Source: Sedimentitalea arenosa
GTDB lineage: Bacteria > Pseudomonadota > Alphaproteobacteria > Rhodobacterales > Rhodobacteraceae
Direction of reading: 5' to 3'
DNA length: 64,000 bases
Assembly (NCBI RefSeq): GCF_016428585.1
Contig: NZ_JAELVR010000001.1
Coordinates: forward strand, 310,001-374,000
Shown: one piece after another, positions 25,281-33,646 of the stretch
How the letters are laid out: every line of letters begins with the position of its first letter
Numbering within the stretch: the stretch's first letter is position 1
Notes under the pieces: model-generated
The model's input: only the letters and a program-made list of their open reading frames with translations
Told to the model about the DNA's origin: nothing
Database searches by the model: none
Position numbers and translations under genes: made by a program

Positions 25281-25808
25281 ATGCGCGGCCCAATGCGTTT
25301 CGTCCTGCCGATCGTGTTCCTGATCTCGACGATCGGGGCAGGGGCCGCACCTGCGGTCGTCATCGACACGCCGAAAGCCAGCGGTGACGGGGTGCCACGG
25401 GCTTGGCCGGATTCCCGGCGTACCGTCATCGTCGAACTCGCCTCCGGCGGGGGGCAGGACGTCATTGCGATGTCGGATGTTTCCCGTCCGAAGCCGCCCT
25501 CCGACGATGAAGCCGGCATCCTGGCGCAATTGCAGGGCGATTGGGTGTCGTCCGAAGACACGTCTGCGCGGATGCGCATCGACGGCACCACGCGCACGCT
25601 GACTTATGACGGTGCGGAAATGGAGTCGGAACAGATAGAGGTCGCGACCGAGTGCGGCGGAAATGATGGCGCTGGCCCCTACCTGAGCAGCCGCGAAGAA
25701 ACTTCCGGCGACGTGACCTGCTATGCGATCGAGACCCTTGGGCCCTCGGAGTTGGTTCTGATGCATCTGCCGCGCGGCAACCTCCTGATCTATGAACGGG
25801 CAGAATAG
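25281..25808 (+). CDS. exported protein of unknown function, 175 residues
   Basis: The N-terminal 23 residues form a signal peptide (MRGPMRFVLPIVFLISTIGAG, cut before or after APA), so the protein is sent to the periplasm. The mature part has a QLQGDWVSSEDTSARMRIDG stretch, followed by a Cys in ATECGG and another in DVTCYAIETLG that could form a disulfide, and looks like a small beta-rich lipocalin-type or META-like fold. I cannot name a family. The ATG at 25281 follows AAGGAG with 6 bases spacing, a strong ribosome site; the GTG just before it is less likely. Confidence 0.75.
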   Translation: MRGPMRFVLPIVFLISTIGAGAAPAVVIDTPKASGDGVPRAWPDSRRTVIVELASGGGQDVIAMSDVSRPKPPSDDEAGILAQLQGDWVSSEDTSARMRIDGTTRTLTYDGAEMESEQIEVATECGGNDGAGPYLSSREETSGDVTCYAIETLGPSELVLMHLPRGNLLIYERAE

Positions 25809-25821
25809 ATCACGCTGCGTT

Positions 25822-25858
25822 TTTATTGATTGACGAGTCAATAAACACTTCCTACCGT
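25822..25858 (+). promoter_or_regulatory. betI promoter with overlapping BetI-type operator
   Basis: Inverted repeat TTTATTGA (25822-25829) / TCAATAAA (25838-25845), 8 bases apart, overlapping a -35 box TTGACG (25830-25835) that has TACCGT 17 bases further on (25853-25858). BetI repressors in proteobacteria bind TTGA/TCAA-type dyads over their own promoter and release with choline. The overlap of dyad and -35 box supports autoregulation of betI-betC-betA. Confidence 0.6.
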
Positions 25859-25889
25859 CCTGCGGACCAACTGGGACGGGGCGGAAAAC

Positions 25890-26456
25890 ATGCCGAAAAT
25901 CGGAATGGAACCGATCAGGCGCGAGGCGCTGGTCAAGGCGACGATCGCCGAGATCGGAACCGCCGGATCGCTCGACGTGACGGTCAGTCAGATCGCGCGC
26001 CGCGCCGGCATGTCGAGTGCTTTGGCGCATCACTATTTCGGCGGCAAGGAGCAGATCTTTCTTGCGGCGATGCGCCGGATCCTCGCGGATTTCGGAGCCG
26101 AGGCGCGCCGTGAACTGCGTGCAGCGCCGCCGGAAGAGCGGGCCGGCGCCATCATCCGCGCTTCCTTCGCGCCTTCCTGTTTCACGCCGCAGGCGATCAG
26201 TGCCTGGCTGACTTTCTATGTCATGGCGCAGACCAATGACGACGCGTTGCGGCTCTGGCAAATCTACCAGCGGCGTTTGCGCACGAACCTGTCTCATGCG
26301 CTGCGCGGTCAGTGCAACGATCCTCGCGGCGCGGCGGATGCGTTGGCCGCGTTGATCGACGGGCTCTACATCCGCGCCGCGCTGAGCGAGGCGGACACGC
26401 CCGCCATCGCGACCCACCGTGCGCTTGCGCTGCTCGACATGCTGAGGGGACGTTGA
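25890..26456 (+). CDS. betI: TetR-family choline-responsive repressor BetI
   Basis: Repressor of 188 residues. The TetR HTH is at about 28-52 (VTVSQIARRAGMSSALAHHY then FGGKEQIF), preceded by RREALVKATIAEIG. The overall length and the C-terminal AISAWLTFYVMAQTND block match BetI, which senses choline and derepresses glycine betaine synthesis. The context supports this: betC starts 2 bases after the stop and betA follows. A dyad typical of BetI lies over the promoter upstream. Confidence 0.93.
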   Translation: MPKIGMEPIRREALVKATIAEIGTAGSLDVTVSQIARRAGMSSALAHHYFGGKEQIFLAAMRRILADFGAEARRELRAAPPEERAGAIIRASFAPSCFTPQAISAWLTFYVMAQTNDDALRLWQIYQRRLRTNLSHALRGQCNDPRGAADALAALIDGLYIRAALSEADTPAIATHRALALLDMLRGR

Positions 26457-26458
26457 TC

Positions 26459-27967
26459 ATGGCCCGGCCGAACATCCTCATCCTGATGGTGGACCAGCTC
26501 AACGGCACGCTGTTTCCCGACGGACCGGCCGAATGGCTGCATGCGCCCAACCTCAAGCGGCTGGCGGCCCGGTCCGCGCGCTTCGCCAATGCCTATACCG
26601 CCAGCCCGCTTTGTGCGCCGGGGCGGGCCAGCTTCATGTCTGGCCAGTTGCCCTCGCGAACGGGCGTGTATGACAATGCGGCCGAGTTCCGCAGCGATAT
26701 CCCGACCTTCGCCCACCACCTTCGCCGCGCCGGCTATCAGACCTGCCTGTCGGGCAAGATGCATTTCGTCGGTCCGGACCAGTTGCACGGGTTTGAAAGC
26801 CGTCTCACCACCGACATCTATCCGGCCGATTTCGGTTGGACTCCGGACTACCGCAAGCCTGGAGAACGGATCGACTGGTGGTATCACAACATGGGTTCGG
26901 TCACCGGAGCTGGCGTTGCCGAGATATCCAACCAGATGGAATACGACGACGAGGTGGCCCATCACGCGATCGCCAAGCTGTATGACCTCGCGCGCGGGCA
27001 CGACACGCGGCCGTGGTGCCTGACCGCCAGCTTCACCCATCCGCATGATCCCTATGTGGCGCGCCGGAAATACTGGGATCTCTACGCCGATTGCACCCAT
27101 CTGGCCCCCGACGTGCCGGCGATCCCCTACGAGGCACAGGACAAGCATTCAAAGCGCCTGTTCGATGCCAACGACTGGCGCAGTTTCGACATCACGGACA
27201 CCGACGTGGCCCGTGCGCGGCGCGCCTATTTCGCCAACATCTCCTATCTCGACGACAAGATCGGCGCGATCCTTCAGGTGCTGGAGGATACGCGGCAGGA
27301 GGCAATCATTGTGTTCGCTTCCGATCACGGCGACATGCTGGGCGAGCGCGGGTTGTGGTTCAAGATGTCCTTTTATGAAGGCTCGAGCCGTGTTCCGCTG
27401 ATGATCGCGTCTGCGCAGCTGGATCCCGGACGGATCGATACGCCGGTCTCGACGCTGGATGTCACGCCAACGCTGGGAGAACTGGCCGGGGTCGACATGG
27501 CCGAGATCGCGCCCTGGACCGATGGCGAAAGCCTTGTGTCGCTGGCGCAGGGCGGGGCGCGCACAGCTCCTGTCCTCATGGAATATGCCGCCGAGGGATC
27601 GGACGCGCCGTTGGTCTGCATGCGCGAAGGACGGTGGAAATACACGCGGTGCGTGCTCGACCCGGAACAGCTTTTCGATCTGAAGGCCGACCCGCATGAA
27701 AACACGAACCTCGCCGAAGATCCGGCACATGCGGAGGTTTTGGAAAAGTTTCGCGCGCAATCGGACGCGCGCTGGGATCTCGCCCGTTTCGATGCGGATG
27801 TGCGCGCCAGCCAGGCCCGGCGTTGGATCGTTTACGAGGCGCTCCGGCAGGGCGGCTACTATCCGTGGGACTATCAACCACTTCAGAAAGCGTCGGAACG
27901 CTACATGCGCAACCACATGGACCTGAACGTGCTAGAAGAGAACCAGCGCTTTCCCAGGGGCGAATGA
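26459..27967 (+). CDS. betC: choline-sulfatase
   Basis: Type I sulfatase of 502 residues that hydrolyses choline-O-sulfate to choline and sulfate. The formylglycine motif CxPxR is present as LCAPGRAS (Cys52 to be oxidised), with the metal aspartates in ILMVDQLNG and FASDHGDMLGERGLW. The C-terminal region HMDLNVLEENQRFP is typical of choline-sulfatases as opposed to other sulfatases. There is no signal peptide, in line with the cytoplasmic Sinorhizobium BetC. It starts 2 bases after the betI stop. The gene supplies choline for BetA and also free sulfate. Confidence 0.95.
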   Translation: MARPNILILMVDQLNGTLFPDGPAEWLHAPNLKRLAARSARFANAYTASPLCAPGRASFMSGQLPSRTGVYDNAAEFRSDIPTFAHHLRRAGYQTCLSGKMHFVGPDQLHGFESRLTTDIYPADFGWTPDYRKPGERIDWWYHNMGSVTGAGVAEISNQMEYDDEVAHHAIAKLYDLARGHDTRPWCLTASFTHPHDPYVARRKYWDLYADCTHLAPDVPAIPYEAQDKHSKRLFDANDWRSFDITDTDVARARRAYFANISYLDDKIGAILQVLEDTRQEAIIVFASDHGDMLGERGLWFKMSFYEGSSRVPLMIASAQLDPGRIDTPVSTLDVTPTLGELAGVDMAEIAPWTDGESLVSLAQGGARTAPVLMEYAAEGSDAPLVCMREGRWKYTRCVLDPEQLFDLKADPHENTNLAEDPAHAEVLEKFRAQSDARWDLARFDADVRASQARRWIVYEALRQGGYYPWDYQPLQKASERYMRNHMDLNVLEENQRFPRGE

Positions 27968-28015
27968 TGGGTCCTGGTCCTATCCGAAAGGCCCGTGGCG
28001 GGCGCGGAACCGACC

Positions 28016-29683
28016 ATGTCTGACATGGAGGCGGATTTTGTCGTCGTCGGGGCCGGCAGTGCCGGTTGCGCCATCGCCTATCGCCTGTCCGAAGCCGGGG
28101 CGTCGGTCCTGGTGATCGAACATGGCGGCACAGATGCCGGACCGTTCATACAGATGCCGGCGGCCCTCAGCTATCCGATGAACATGGCTCGCTACGACTG
28201 GGGCTATGTTTCGCAGCCCGAACCGCATCTGAACAACCGACGCCTCGCCTGTCCGCGCGGCAAGGTGATCGGCGGCTCCTCCAGCATCAACGGCATGGTC
28301 TATGTCCGTGGGCACGCGATGGATTTCGACCATTGGGCCGAGTCCGGGGCGACAGGCTGGGGCTTTGCCGATGTGCTGCCTTATTTCAAGCGGATGGAGC
28401 ATTGGCATGACAGTGGTCATGGCGGCGATCCGACGTGGAGGGGCAACGACGGTCCCCTGCATGTGACGCGAGGCCCCCGAAGCAATCCGCTGTTTCAGGC
28501 CTTCGTCGCAGCAGGCCAGCAGGCGGGCTACGAGACGACCGACGACTACAACGGCGAGAAGCAGGAAGGCTTTGGTCCGATGGATCAGACCGTCTGGCGG
28601 GGGCGGCGTTGGTCGGCGGCCAACGCCTACTTGCGTCCCGCGCTGAAACGTCCAAGCTGTTCGCTGATCCGCGCCTTCGCGCGGCGTGTCGTGATGCAGA
28701 ACGGGCGCGCCGTCGGAGTTGAGGTCGACAGGGGCCGCACGCGCCAGATCATCCGCGCCCGGCGCGAGGTGGTGCTTGCGGCATCCTCGATCAATTCGCC
28801 GAAACTGCTGATGTTGTCGGGGATCGGACCGGGCCAGCATCTCGCCGAACGCGGCATCGAGGTGATCGCGGACCGGCCCGGTGTTGGGGCCAATTTGCAA
28901 GATCACCTCGAGCTTTACATCCAGATGGCGGCAAGCCAGCCGATCACGCTGTTCAAACACTGGAACCTCTTCGGCAAGGCGCGGATCGGGGCGCAGTGGC
29001 TGTTTGCCAAGCGCGGTCTGGGTGCGTCCAACCAGTTCGAGAGCGCAGCCTTCATCCGCAGTGGCGCGGGTGTCCCCTATCCCGACATCCAGTATCATTT
29101 CCTGCCGATCGCCGTGCGTTATGACGGGCGGGCCGCGGCCGAGGGGCACGGGTTCCAGGCCCATGTCGGTCCGATGCGGTCGCTCAGCCGGGGTCACGTG
29201 AGCCTTGCCTCGCCCGATCCGCGCGATGCTCCCGAAATCCGGTTCAACTACATGTCGCACCCGCAGGATTGGCGCGATTTCCGCACCTGTATCCGGCTGA
29301 CCCGCGAGCTGTTCGCACAGCCCGCTTTCGCGCCCTTCGTCAAGCACGAGATCCAGCCCGGCGACGCGGTGCAGAGCGATGATGCGCTGAACGATTTCAT
29401 CGCGGATCACGTGGAGAGCGCCTATCACCCCTGCGGCACCTGCCGGTTGGGTCGGGCCGACGATCCCGACGCCGTGGTCGATCCCGAGGGACGGGTCATC
29501 GGGGTGGACGGTCTGCGCGTTGCGGACAGCAGCATTTTCCCCCGTATCACCAACGGAAATCTCAACGCCCCCTCGATCATGGTGGGCGAGAAAATCTCCG
29601 ATCACATCCTGGGGCGCGATCCGCTGCCGCCCTCCAACGAGACCCCGTGGATTCATCCCGATTGGCGCGAGTCACAGCGCTGA
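28016..29683 (+). CDS. betA: choline dehydrogenase
   Basis: GMC-family flavoprotein of 555 residues that oxidises choline to betaine aldehyde and can go on to glycine betaine. FAD-binding motif is [20 protein letters not shown] near the N-terminus; GMC signatures are [20 protein letters not shown] and [20 protein letters not shown]. The active-site histidine is in [10 protein letters not shown], and the C-terminal FAD contact in [17 protein letters not shown]. The ATG at 28016 gives the usual length. No betB lies between betC and betA or elsewhere in the window. Confidence 0.95.
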   Translation: MSDMEADFVVVGAGSAGCAIAYRLSEAGASVLVIEHGGTDAGPFIQMPAALSYPMNMARYDWGYVSQPEPHLNNRRLACPRGKVIGGSSSINGMVYVRGHAMDFDHWAESGATGWGFADVLPYFKRMEHWHDSGHGGDPTWRGNDGPLHVTRGPRSNPLFQAFVAAGQQAGYETTDDYNGEKQEGFGPMDQTVWRGRRWSAANAYLRPALKRPSCSLIRAFARRVVMQNGRAVGVEVDRGRTRQIIRARREVVLAASSINSPKLLMLSGIGPGQHLAERGIEVIADRPGVGANLQDHLELYIQMAASQPITLFKHWNLFGKARIGAQWLFAKRGLGASNQFESAAFIRSGAGVPYPDIQYHFLPIAVRYDGRAAAEGHGFQAHVGPMRSLSRGHVSLASPDPRDAPEIRFNYMSHPQDWRDFRTCIRLTRELFAQPAFAPFVKHEIQPGDAVQSDDALNDFIADHVESAYHPCGTCRLGRADDPDAVVDPEGRVIGVDGLRVADSSIFPRITNGNLNAPSIMVGEKISDHILGRDPLPPSNETPWIHPDWRESQR

Positions 29684-29747
29684 GGCGTGTTAACCTTTCT
29701 TAACGTCACCGCTTGAACGCTGCGCGGTGTCCGCGCATACCAAGCGA

Positions 29748-30407
29748 ATGTTAAGGTTTTGTACAGCATTCGTTCTTGCTCTCTGCCTGCCTGTCGCAGG
29801 CGTCGCCGGTCCCGAGGGGCCGGTCCGGGTGATCGATGGCGATACGCTCGACGTGGGGGATACGCGAGTGCGCCTACATGGCATTGATGCGCCCGAGCGC
29901 GACCAGACCTGCCAGAGACATGCGACGGGTGAGACCTGGGCGTGCGGGGACTGGGTCACGCGTGAAGCGCGCGCACGCTACGAAGGACGCATCGCCGATT
30001 GCGATACGATCGACACCGACCGCTATGGCAGGGTGGTGGCGCGTTGCGAAGTCGGAGGAGTCGACATCGGTCGGTCGCTCGTGTCGGATGGGCTGGCGTT
30101 CGCATATCGCCGCTACTCGATGGACTATGATCTCGAAGAGAAGGGTGCCGCGGTGAATGACCGGGGCCTGCACGCGAGCCGGGTCATGACCCCTTCGGAC
30201 TATCGCGCCGCACGCGCAGTCGTCCCGCAGCCCTCGCGCGCGGATTGCCCGATCAAGGGTAACATCTCATCCAAAGGCACCCGTATCTATCACATGCCGG
30301 GTCAGGAGCACTACGACAGGACGCGGATCAGCACCTCCAAGGGCGAACGGTGGTTCTGCTCGGAGGGGGAGGCGCGGGCCGCCGGGTGGCGGCGCGCCCG
30401 ACGCTAG
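29748..30407 (+). CDS. exported SNase-type thermonuclease with C-terminal extension
   Basis: Nuclease of 219 residues with a signal peptide (MLRFCTAFVLALCLPVAGVAG). The staphylococcal nuclease fold spans about residues 25-140: VRVIDGDTLDVGDTRVRLHG, IDAPERDQTC, and DRYGRVVARCEV with the catalytic Asp/Arg pattern. Four cysteines in the core suggest disulfides. About 55 further residues follow, with CPIKGNISSKGTRIYHMPGQ and then ERWFCSEGEARAAGWRRA, a Cys-pair module often found fused to such nucleases in alphaproteobacteria. It would degrade extracellular or periplasmic nucleic acid. The ATG at 29748 was preferred to an in-frame GTG 21 bases upstream because it opens the signal peptide directly. 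Confidence 0.88.
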   Translation: MLRFCTAFVLALCLPVAGVAGPEGPVRVIDGDTLDVGDTRVRLHGIDAPERDQTCQRHATGETWACGDWVTREARARYEGRIADCDTIDTDRYGRVVARCEVGGVDIGRSLVSDGLAFAYRRYSMDYDLEEKGAAVNDRGLHASRVMTPSDYRAARAVVPQPSRADCPIKGNISSKGTRIYHMPGQEHYDRTRISTSKGERWFCSEGEARAAGWRRARR

Positions 30408-30442
30408 ATTTTCGTCGCGTAAGGTATGTGTTTCGGTCCTTT

Positions 30443-30456
30443 TTGATCCGCATCAA
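30443..30456 (+). promoter_or_regulatory. perfect FNR/FnrL box
   Basis: TTGATCCGCATCAA is an exact match to TTGATNNNNATCAA, the consensus for FNR-type oxygen regulators (FnrL in Rhodobacteraceae). It lies 59 bases before the DUF465 gene, a distance that fits activation from near position -41 if the transcript starts about 20 bases before the gene. Confidence 0.75.
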
Positions 30457-30515
30457 GGCAGGCGCAGCGCCGGCGCGCCTAGTCTTTGGGCAATCGCAGA
30501 AGAAGGAGCGAACGG

Positions 30516-30755
30516 ATGTCCCACACCCCCCACGAACTGGTCGAAGAATTCCCCGACAAGGTCGAGTTGATGCGCCGGCTGAAACAGTCTGATGCGCATT
30601 TCGCGAATCTCGCGGATGAGTATCACGAGGTGAACCGCGCCGTGCATCGTGCGGAAACCAATGTCGAACCGATGGCGGAACTGGCCGAAGGCGAGCTGCG
30701 CAAGAAACGCGCGCTTCTGAAGGACCAGATCTGGAACATCCTGTCGACCGCCTGA
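30516..30755 (+). CDS. YdcH/DUF465 family small protein
   Basis: Protein of 79 residues with the DUF465 layout: two helices joined by a turn, FPDKVELMRRLKQSDAHFAN then LADEYHEVNRAVHRAETN, ending in KKRALLKDQIWNIL. The family forms an antiparallel helical hairpin; its function is not known. The ATG at 30516 follows AAGGAG with 7 bases spacing. A perfect FNR box upstream points to induction at low oxygen. Confidence 0.93.
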   Translation: MSHTPHELVEEFPDKVELMRRLKQSDAHFANLADEYHEVNRAVHRAETNVEPMAELAEGELRKKRALLKDQIWNILSTA

Positions 30756-30762
30756 TCTCCTG

Positions 30763-30791
30763 GCCCGGCGCGAGCGTTCCTCGGGCCGGGC
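30763..30791. terminator. hairpin between convergent DUF465 and pccR genes
   Basis: GCCCGG (30763-30768) pairs with CCGGGC (30786-30791), and inside it CGAG pairs with CTCG. It fills the 37-base gap between the two convergent stop codons; there is little T-richness on either side, so its strength is uncertain. Confidence 0.5.
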
Positions 30792-30792
30792 T

Positions 30793-32193
30793 TCAGCCCA
30801 CCTGGTAGGGCAGAACTCCCCTTTCGTTTTCGTCGATCGTCAAGCGCCGTTCGAGCGGTGGCACGGATCGTTGATGGCAGTTGGTGCGCTCGCAGATCCG
30901 GCAGGAAATCCCGATCGGCTCAAAGCCACCCGTCTTGGACACGTCCAGATCGTCCGCGTAGACGAGTGACCCCGCATGGGCGACCTCACACCCCAGCGCG
31001 ATGGCATAGCGCCGAACCGGTGCGCCGAACGAGCCACCTGGTTTCGAGACATCCCGCGCCAGCGAGATGTAGCGTACCCCGTCCGGGGTTTCCGCCAGTT
31101 GCCGCAGGAAGCGGCCCGGCGTTTCGAACGCCCGGTGCACGTTCCAGAGCGGGCAGGCGCCACCGAAGCGGGCGAACTGGAGCCGTGTGGCACTGTGCCG
31201 TTTCGTGATCGTGCCGGCCTGATCGACGCGCACAAAGAAGAAGGGAATGCCTTTGGCGCCGGGACGCTGGAGCGTCGACAGGCGGTGCGCCACCTGTTCG
31301 ATCGAAGCCCCGAAGCGCAGGCTCAGCTGTTCCAGATCGTGGCGGCACTCCTGCGCCGCCGCGAGAAACGCGCGGTAGGGCATCAGGGCCGCGCCCGCGA
31401 AATAGTTCGCCAGCCCGATCTTGGCGATACTGCGGGCCGCGTCGGAATGGAACCTCGCCAGGTCGAGTGTCGCTTCGATCAACTGTCCCTGCACGATCAG
31501 CGCCAATTGCAGCAGAAGCTGAAACACCTGCGTCTGGGGCGTCGCGCGCGAGGACAGACGCAGGATCTTGCGTTCGGCATCGAATTGGCGCAGCGAGTCC
31601 ATGTCGACCAGCGCCACGACGATCCCGCGCGCCGACATCTGCGCCATGGCGACCGAGCGGATATCCTGCGACGGGCCGACCTGGCTGGCGAAATTCTCCG
31701 CTGCCCTGTCCACCGCGTCGATGTAGTTGTCGCAATAGTGGAAGAAATCGCGCACCTCGTCCCATGGGCTGGCCTGGGTGCGCGCATCCTCGCGCCCCAG
31801 CGCCTCATCGAGCGAGGCGAGGCGTTCATGGGTCTGGCGATAGCTGCGGTGCAGTTCGATGAAGGCCCGCGCCAACGCCGGCGCGTTGGACGCCGTAAGG
31901 CGCAGATCGGCCAGCGGTGGCATCGTGTCGGCAAAGACCGGATCGGCCAACGCCTCTCGCATATCGCTGACCAGCCGCTCGCTGTCGCCGGTGCTGAGTT
32001 CGGTAACGTCGAGACCGAATTCCTGTGCCAGCGCCAGCACGACGGTGGTGCTGACCGGGCGATTGTTGTTCTCCATCTGGTTCAGATAGGGAAGGGATAC
32101 GCCCAGTTTTGCAGCGAATTCCTTTTGCGTCAGGCCAAGGCGGGTGCGCATTTCGCGCAGTTTGGCCCCGGCATAGAGTTTCTGGGTGGGCAT
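30793..32193 (-). CDS. pccR: ScfR-family regulator of propionyl-CoA carboxylase
   Basis: Regulator of 466 residues. An XRE-type HTH lies at about 8-62 (KLREMRTRLGLTQKEFAAKL, then GVSLPYLNQMENNNRPVS). The long C-terminal part is the short-chain fatty acyl-CoA sensing region, ending in a Cys cluster ISCRICERTNCHQR. In Rhodobacter sphaeroides PccR controls the methylmalonyl-CoA route through TTTGCAAA-type sites. Two perfect CTTTGCAAAG palindromes precede this gene, and pccB, pccA and mutase genes lie within 11 kb, which supports the name. The ATG at 32193 has AAAGG 6 bases upstream; that AAAGG overlaps the nearer palindrome. Confidence 0.88.
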   Translation of the reverse strand: MPTQKLYAGAKLREMRTRLGLTQKEFAAKLGVSLPYLNQMENNNRPVSTTVVLALAQEFGLDVTELSTGDSERLVSDMREALADPVFADTMPPLADLRLTASNAPALARAFIELHRSYRQTHERLASLDEALGREDARTQASPWDEVRDFFHYCDNYIDAVDRAAENFASQVGPSQDIRSVAMAQMSARGIVVALVDMDSLRQFDAERKILRLSSRATPQTQVFQLLLQLALIVQGQLIEATLDLARFHSDAARSIAKIGLANYFAGAALMPYRAFLAAAQECRHDLEQLSLRFGASIEQVAHRLSTLQRPGAKGIPFFFVRVDQAGTITKRHSATRLQFARFGGACPLWNVHRAFETPGRFLRQLAETPDGVRYISLARDVSKPGGSFGAPVRRYAIALGCEVAHAGSLVYADDLDVSKTGGFEPIGISCRICERTNCHQRSVPPLERRLTIDENERGVLPYQVG

Positions 32194-32200
32194 GGAGTGC

Positions 32201-32240
32201 CTTTGCAAAGCGACGTCAAGGGCACGCTAACTTTGCAAAG
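32201..32240 (-). promoter_or_regulatory. two CTTTGCAAAG palindromes, PccR autoregulation sites
   Basis: Identical 10-base palindromes at 32201-32210 and 32231-32240, exactly 30 bases apart (about three helical turns), between the MFS stop and the pccR start. The nearer copy shares bases with the pccR ribosome site. TTTGCAAA is the known core of PccR sites. Confidence 0.75.
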
Positions 32241-32256
32241 CCGCGCGCACAAGCGG

Positions 32257-33471
32257 CTAGAGGCCCAGCTGCTTCTGACGCCGAATCACCAGCAGGATCG
32301 CAGCCAGGCCGAGACTCGACGTGATGAACATCATCGCCATCAGGGTGAGCGCGCCGGTTTCTTCGGTCAGCAGGAAGCCCGCGAGCGCGCTGAGCGCGGC
32401 TCCGCCCGCAAGCATGATCGCGCCGCCGAAGCCCGACGCCGTGCCGGCGAGATGTGGGCGCACCGAGAGCATCCCGGCGGTCGCGTTGGGAATGGACATC
32501 CCGTTGCCGAGGCCGACGAAGGTCATGAAGCCGAAGAATGTGAGCGGTGTCGCGGTGCCGGCGAGTATGAACGTCAATGACAGCAGGATGCCGAGGCAGT
32601 TCATCAGGCAGCCCCAGAGGATCATCGAGTTGATGCCGAAGCGCGTGGCGAAGCGCCCGGTGACGAAATTGCCGAGAAAATAGCCGATGGCCGGTGCGCC
32701 AAAGAACAGGCCCAGCACCGCCGGATCCATGCCGAAGATCACCGTACCCACGAAGGGCGCGCCGCCCAGATAGGAAAAGAATGCTCCCGACGACAGCGCC
32801 GAGGCCATCGAGTAGCCCCAGAAGCGCGGACTTCGCAGAAGCTCGGGGTACTCGGCGAACTGGGCGGTCAGGGTCAGCCCGCTTTTGCTGCCGGTCTCGC
32901 CCAGATCGGCCCAGATCAGCGCCAGCATGGCGCCGCCCAGGAGGAACAGCAGCCAGAAATTCGCCTGCCAGCCGAAGACCTGGTCCAGCGCTCCGCCGAC
33001 CGCGGGGCCGACCATCGGCACCACCGCCATGCCCATGGTGACATAGCCGATCATGCTGGCCGCCTTGTCCTGCGGATACATGTCGCGCACGACGGCGCGG
33101 CCCAGAACCATGCAGACCGCGATGATGGCCTGGCACATCCGGAAGAACAGGAACATCGTGGCATTCGGAGCGAAGATGCAGCCGAGCGTTGCCAGCATGA
33201 ACAGAACCGTTCCCCAAAGCGTGACGGGGCGTCGTCCGAACTTGTCCGCGATGGGGCCGATCAGCGTCTGCAGCACCGCGCTGGTGCCCAGATAGAGCGC
33301 GACCGACAGTTGCATCACCTGGTAGTCGGTCTGGAAATGCACCGCCATGTTGGGAAGGCTGGGCAGGAAGATGTTCATCGTCAGCGCCGATAATCCCGTC
33401 ATCAGGATCAGCGTCGCGATATGGGGTGGCGTGCGGCGGTCCAGGAACCGCATTTGCTTGAAGTCGGCCAT
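32257..33471 (-). CDS. Bcr/CflA-type MFS drug efflux permease
   Basis: Twelve-helix MFS permease of 404 residues. The loop 2-3 motif is DKFGRRPVTLWGTVLFMLAT, and antiporter motif C-like sequence lies in helix five (GMAVVPMVGPAVGGALDQVF). This layout fits the DHA1 Bcr/CflA subfamily that expels bicyclomycin, chloramphenicol and similar compounds by proton antiport. It is encoded head to head with pccB across 175 bases, and pccR follows it 63 bases downstream on the same strand. Whether it belongs to the propionate regulon, exporting an acid, is an open question. Confidence 0.9.
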   Translation of the reverse strand: MADFKQMRFLDRRTPPHIATLILMTGLSALTMNIFLPSLPNMAVHFQTDYQVMQLSVALYLGTSAVLQTLIGPIADKFGRRPVTLWGTVLFMLATLGCIFAPNATMFLFFRMCQAIIAVCMVLGRAVVRDMYPQDKAASMIGYVTMGMAVVPMVGPAVGGALDQVFGWQANFWLLFLLGGAMLALIWADLGETGSKSGLTLTAQFAEYPELLRSPRFWGYSMASALSSGAFFSYLGGAPFVGTVIFGMDPAVLGLFFGAPAIGYFLGNFVTGRFATRFGINSMILWGCLMNCLGILLSLTFILAGTATPLTFFGFMTFVGLGNGMSIPNATAGMLSVRPHLAGTASGFGGAIMLAGGAALSALAGFLLTEETGALTLMAMMFITSSLGLAAILLVIRRQKQLGL

Positions 33472-33523
33472 GGTAAATGTTCCCTACCGCCGGAAGCGGG
33501 AGCGGTCTATGGGTTGATCTGTT

Positions 33524-33577
33524 AATTAGCATTTTTGCAATTAGCAAAACACTGGTTCTCTAAAATATGCAAATATT
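33524..33577 (+). promoter_or_regulatory. degenerate PccR-type sites before pccB
   Basis: An AT-rich island in the 175-base gap between the MFS gene and pccB. It holds two direct AATTAGCA repeats (33524-33531 and 33539-33546), a dyad TTTTGC-AATTA-GCAAAA (33533-33549) and a second dyad AATAT-GCAA-ATATT (33564-33577). Both dyads contain TGCAA/TTGCA cores close to TTTGCAAA. TAAAAT at 33561 may be the -10 box of pccB. Confidence 0.55.
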
Positions 33578-33646
33578 CCGAAATCCACTTTGGTCCGCTC
33601 CGCAGGTTCTGTAGGGTCCGGCAAAATCTGCAAGGGAACCCGAACC

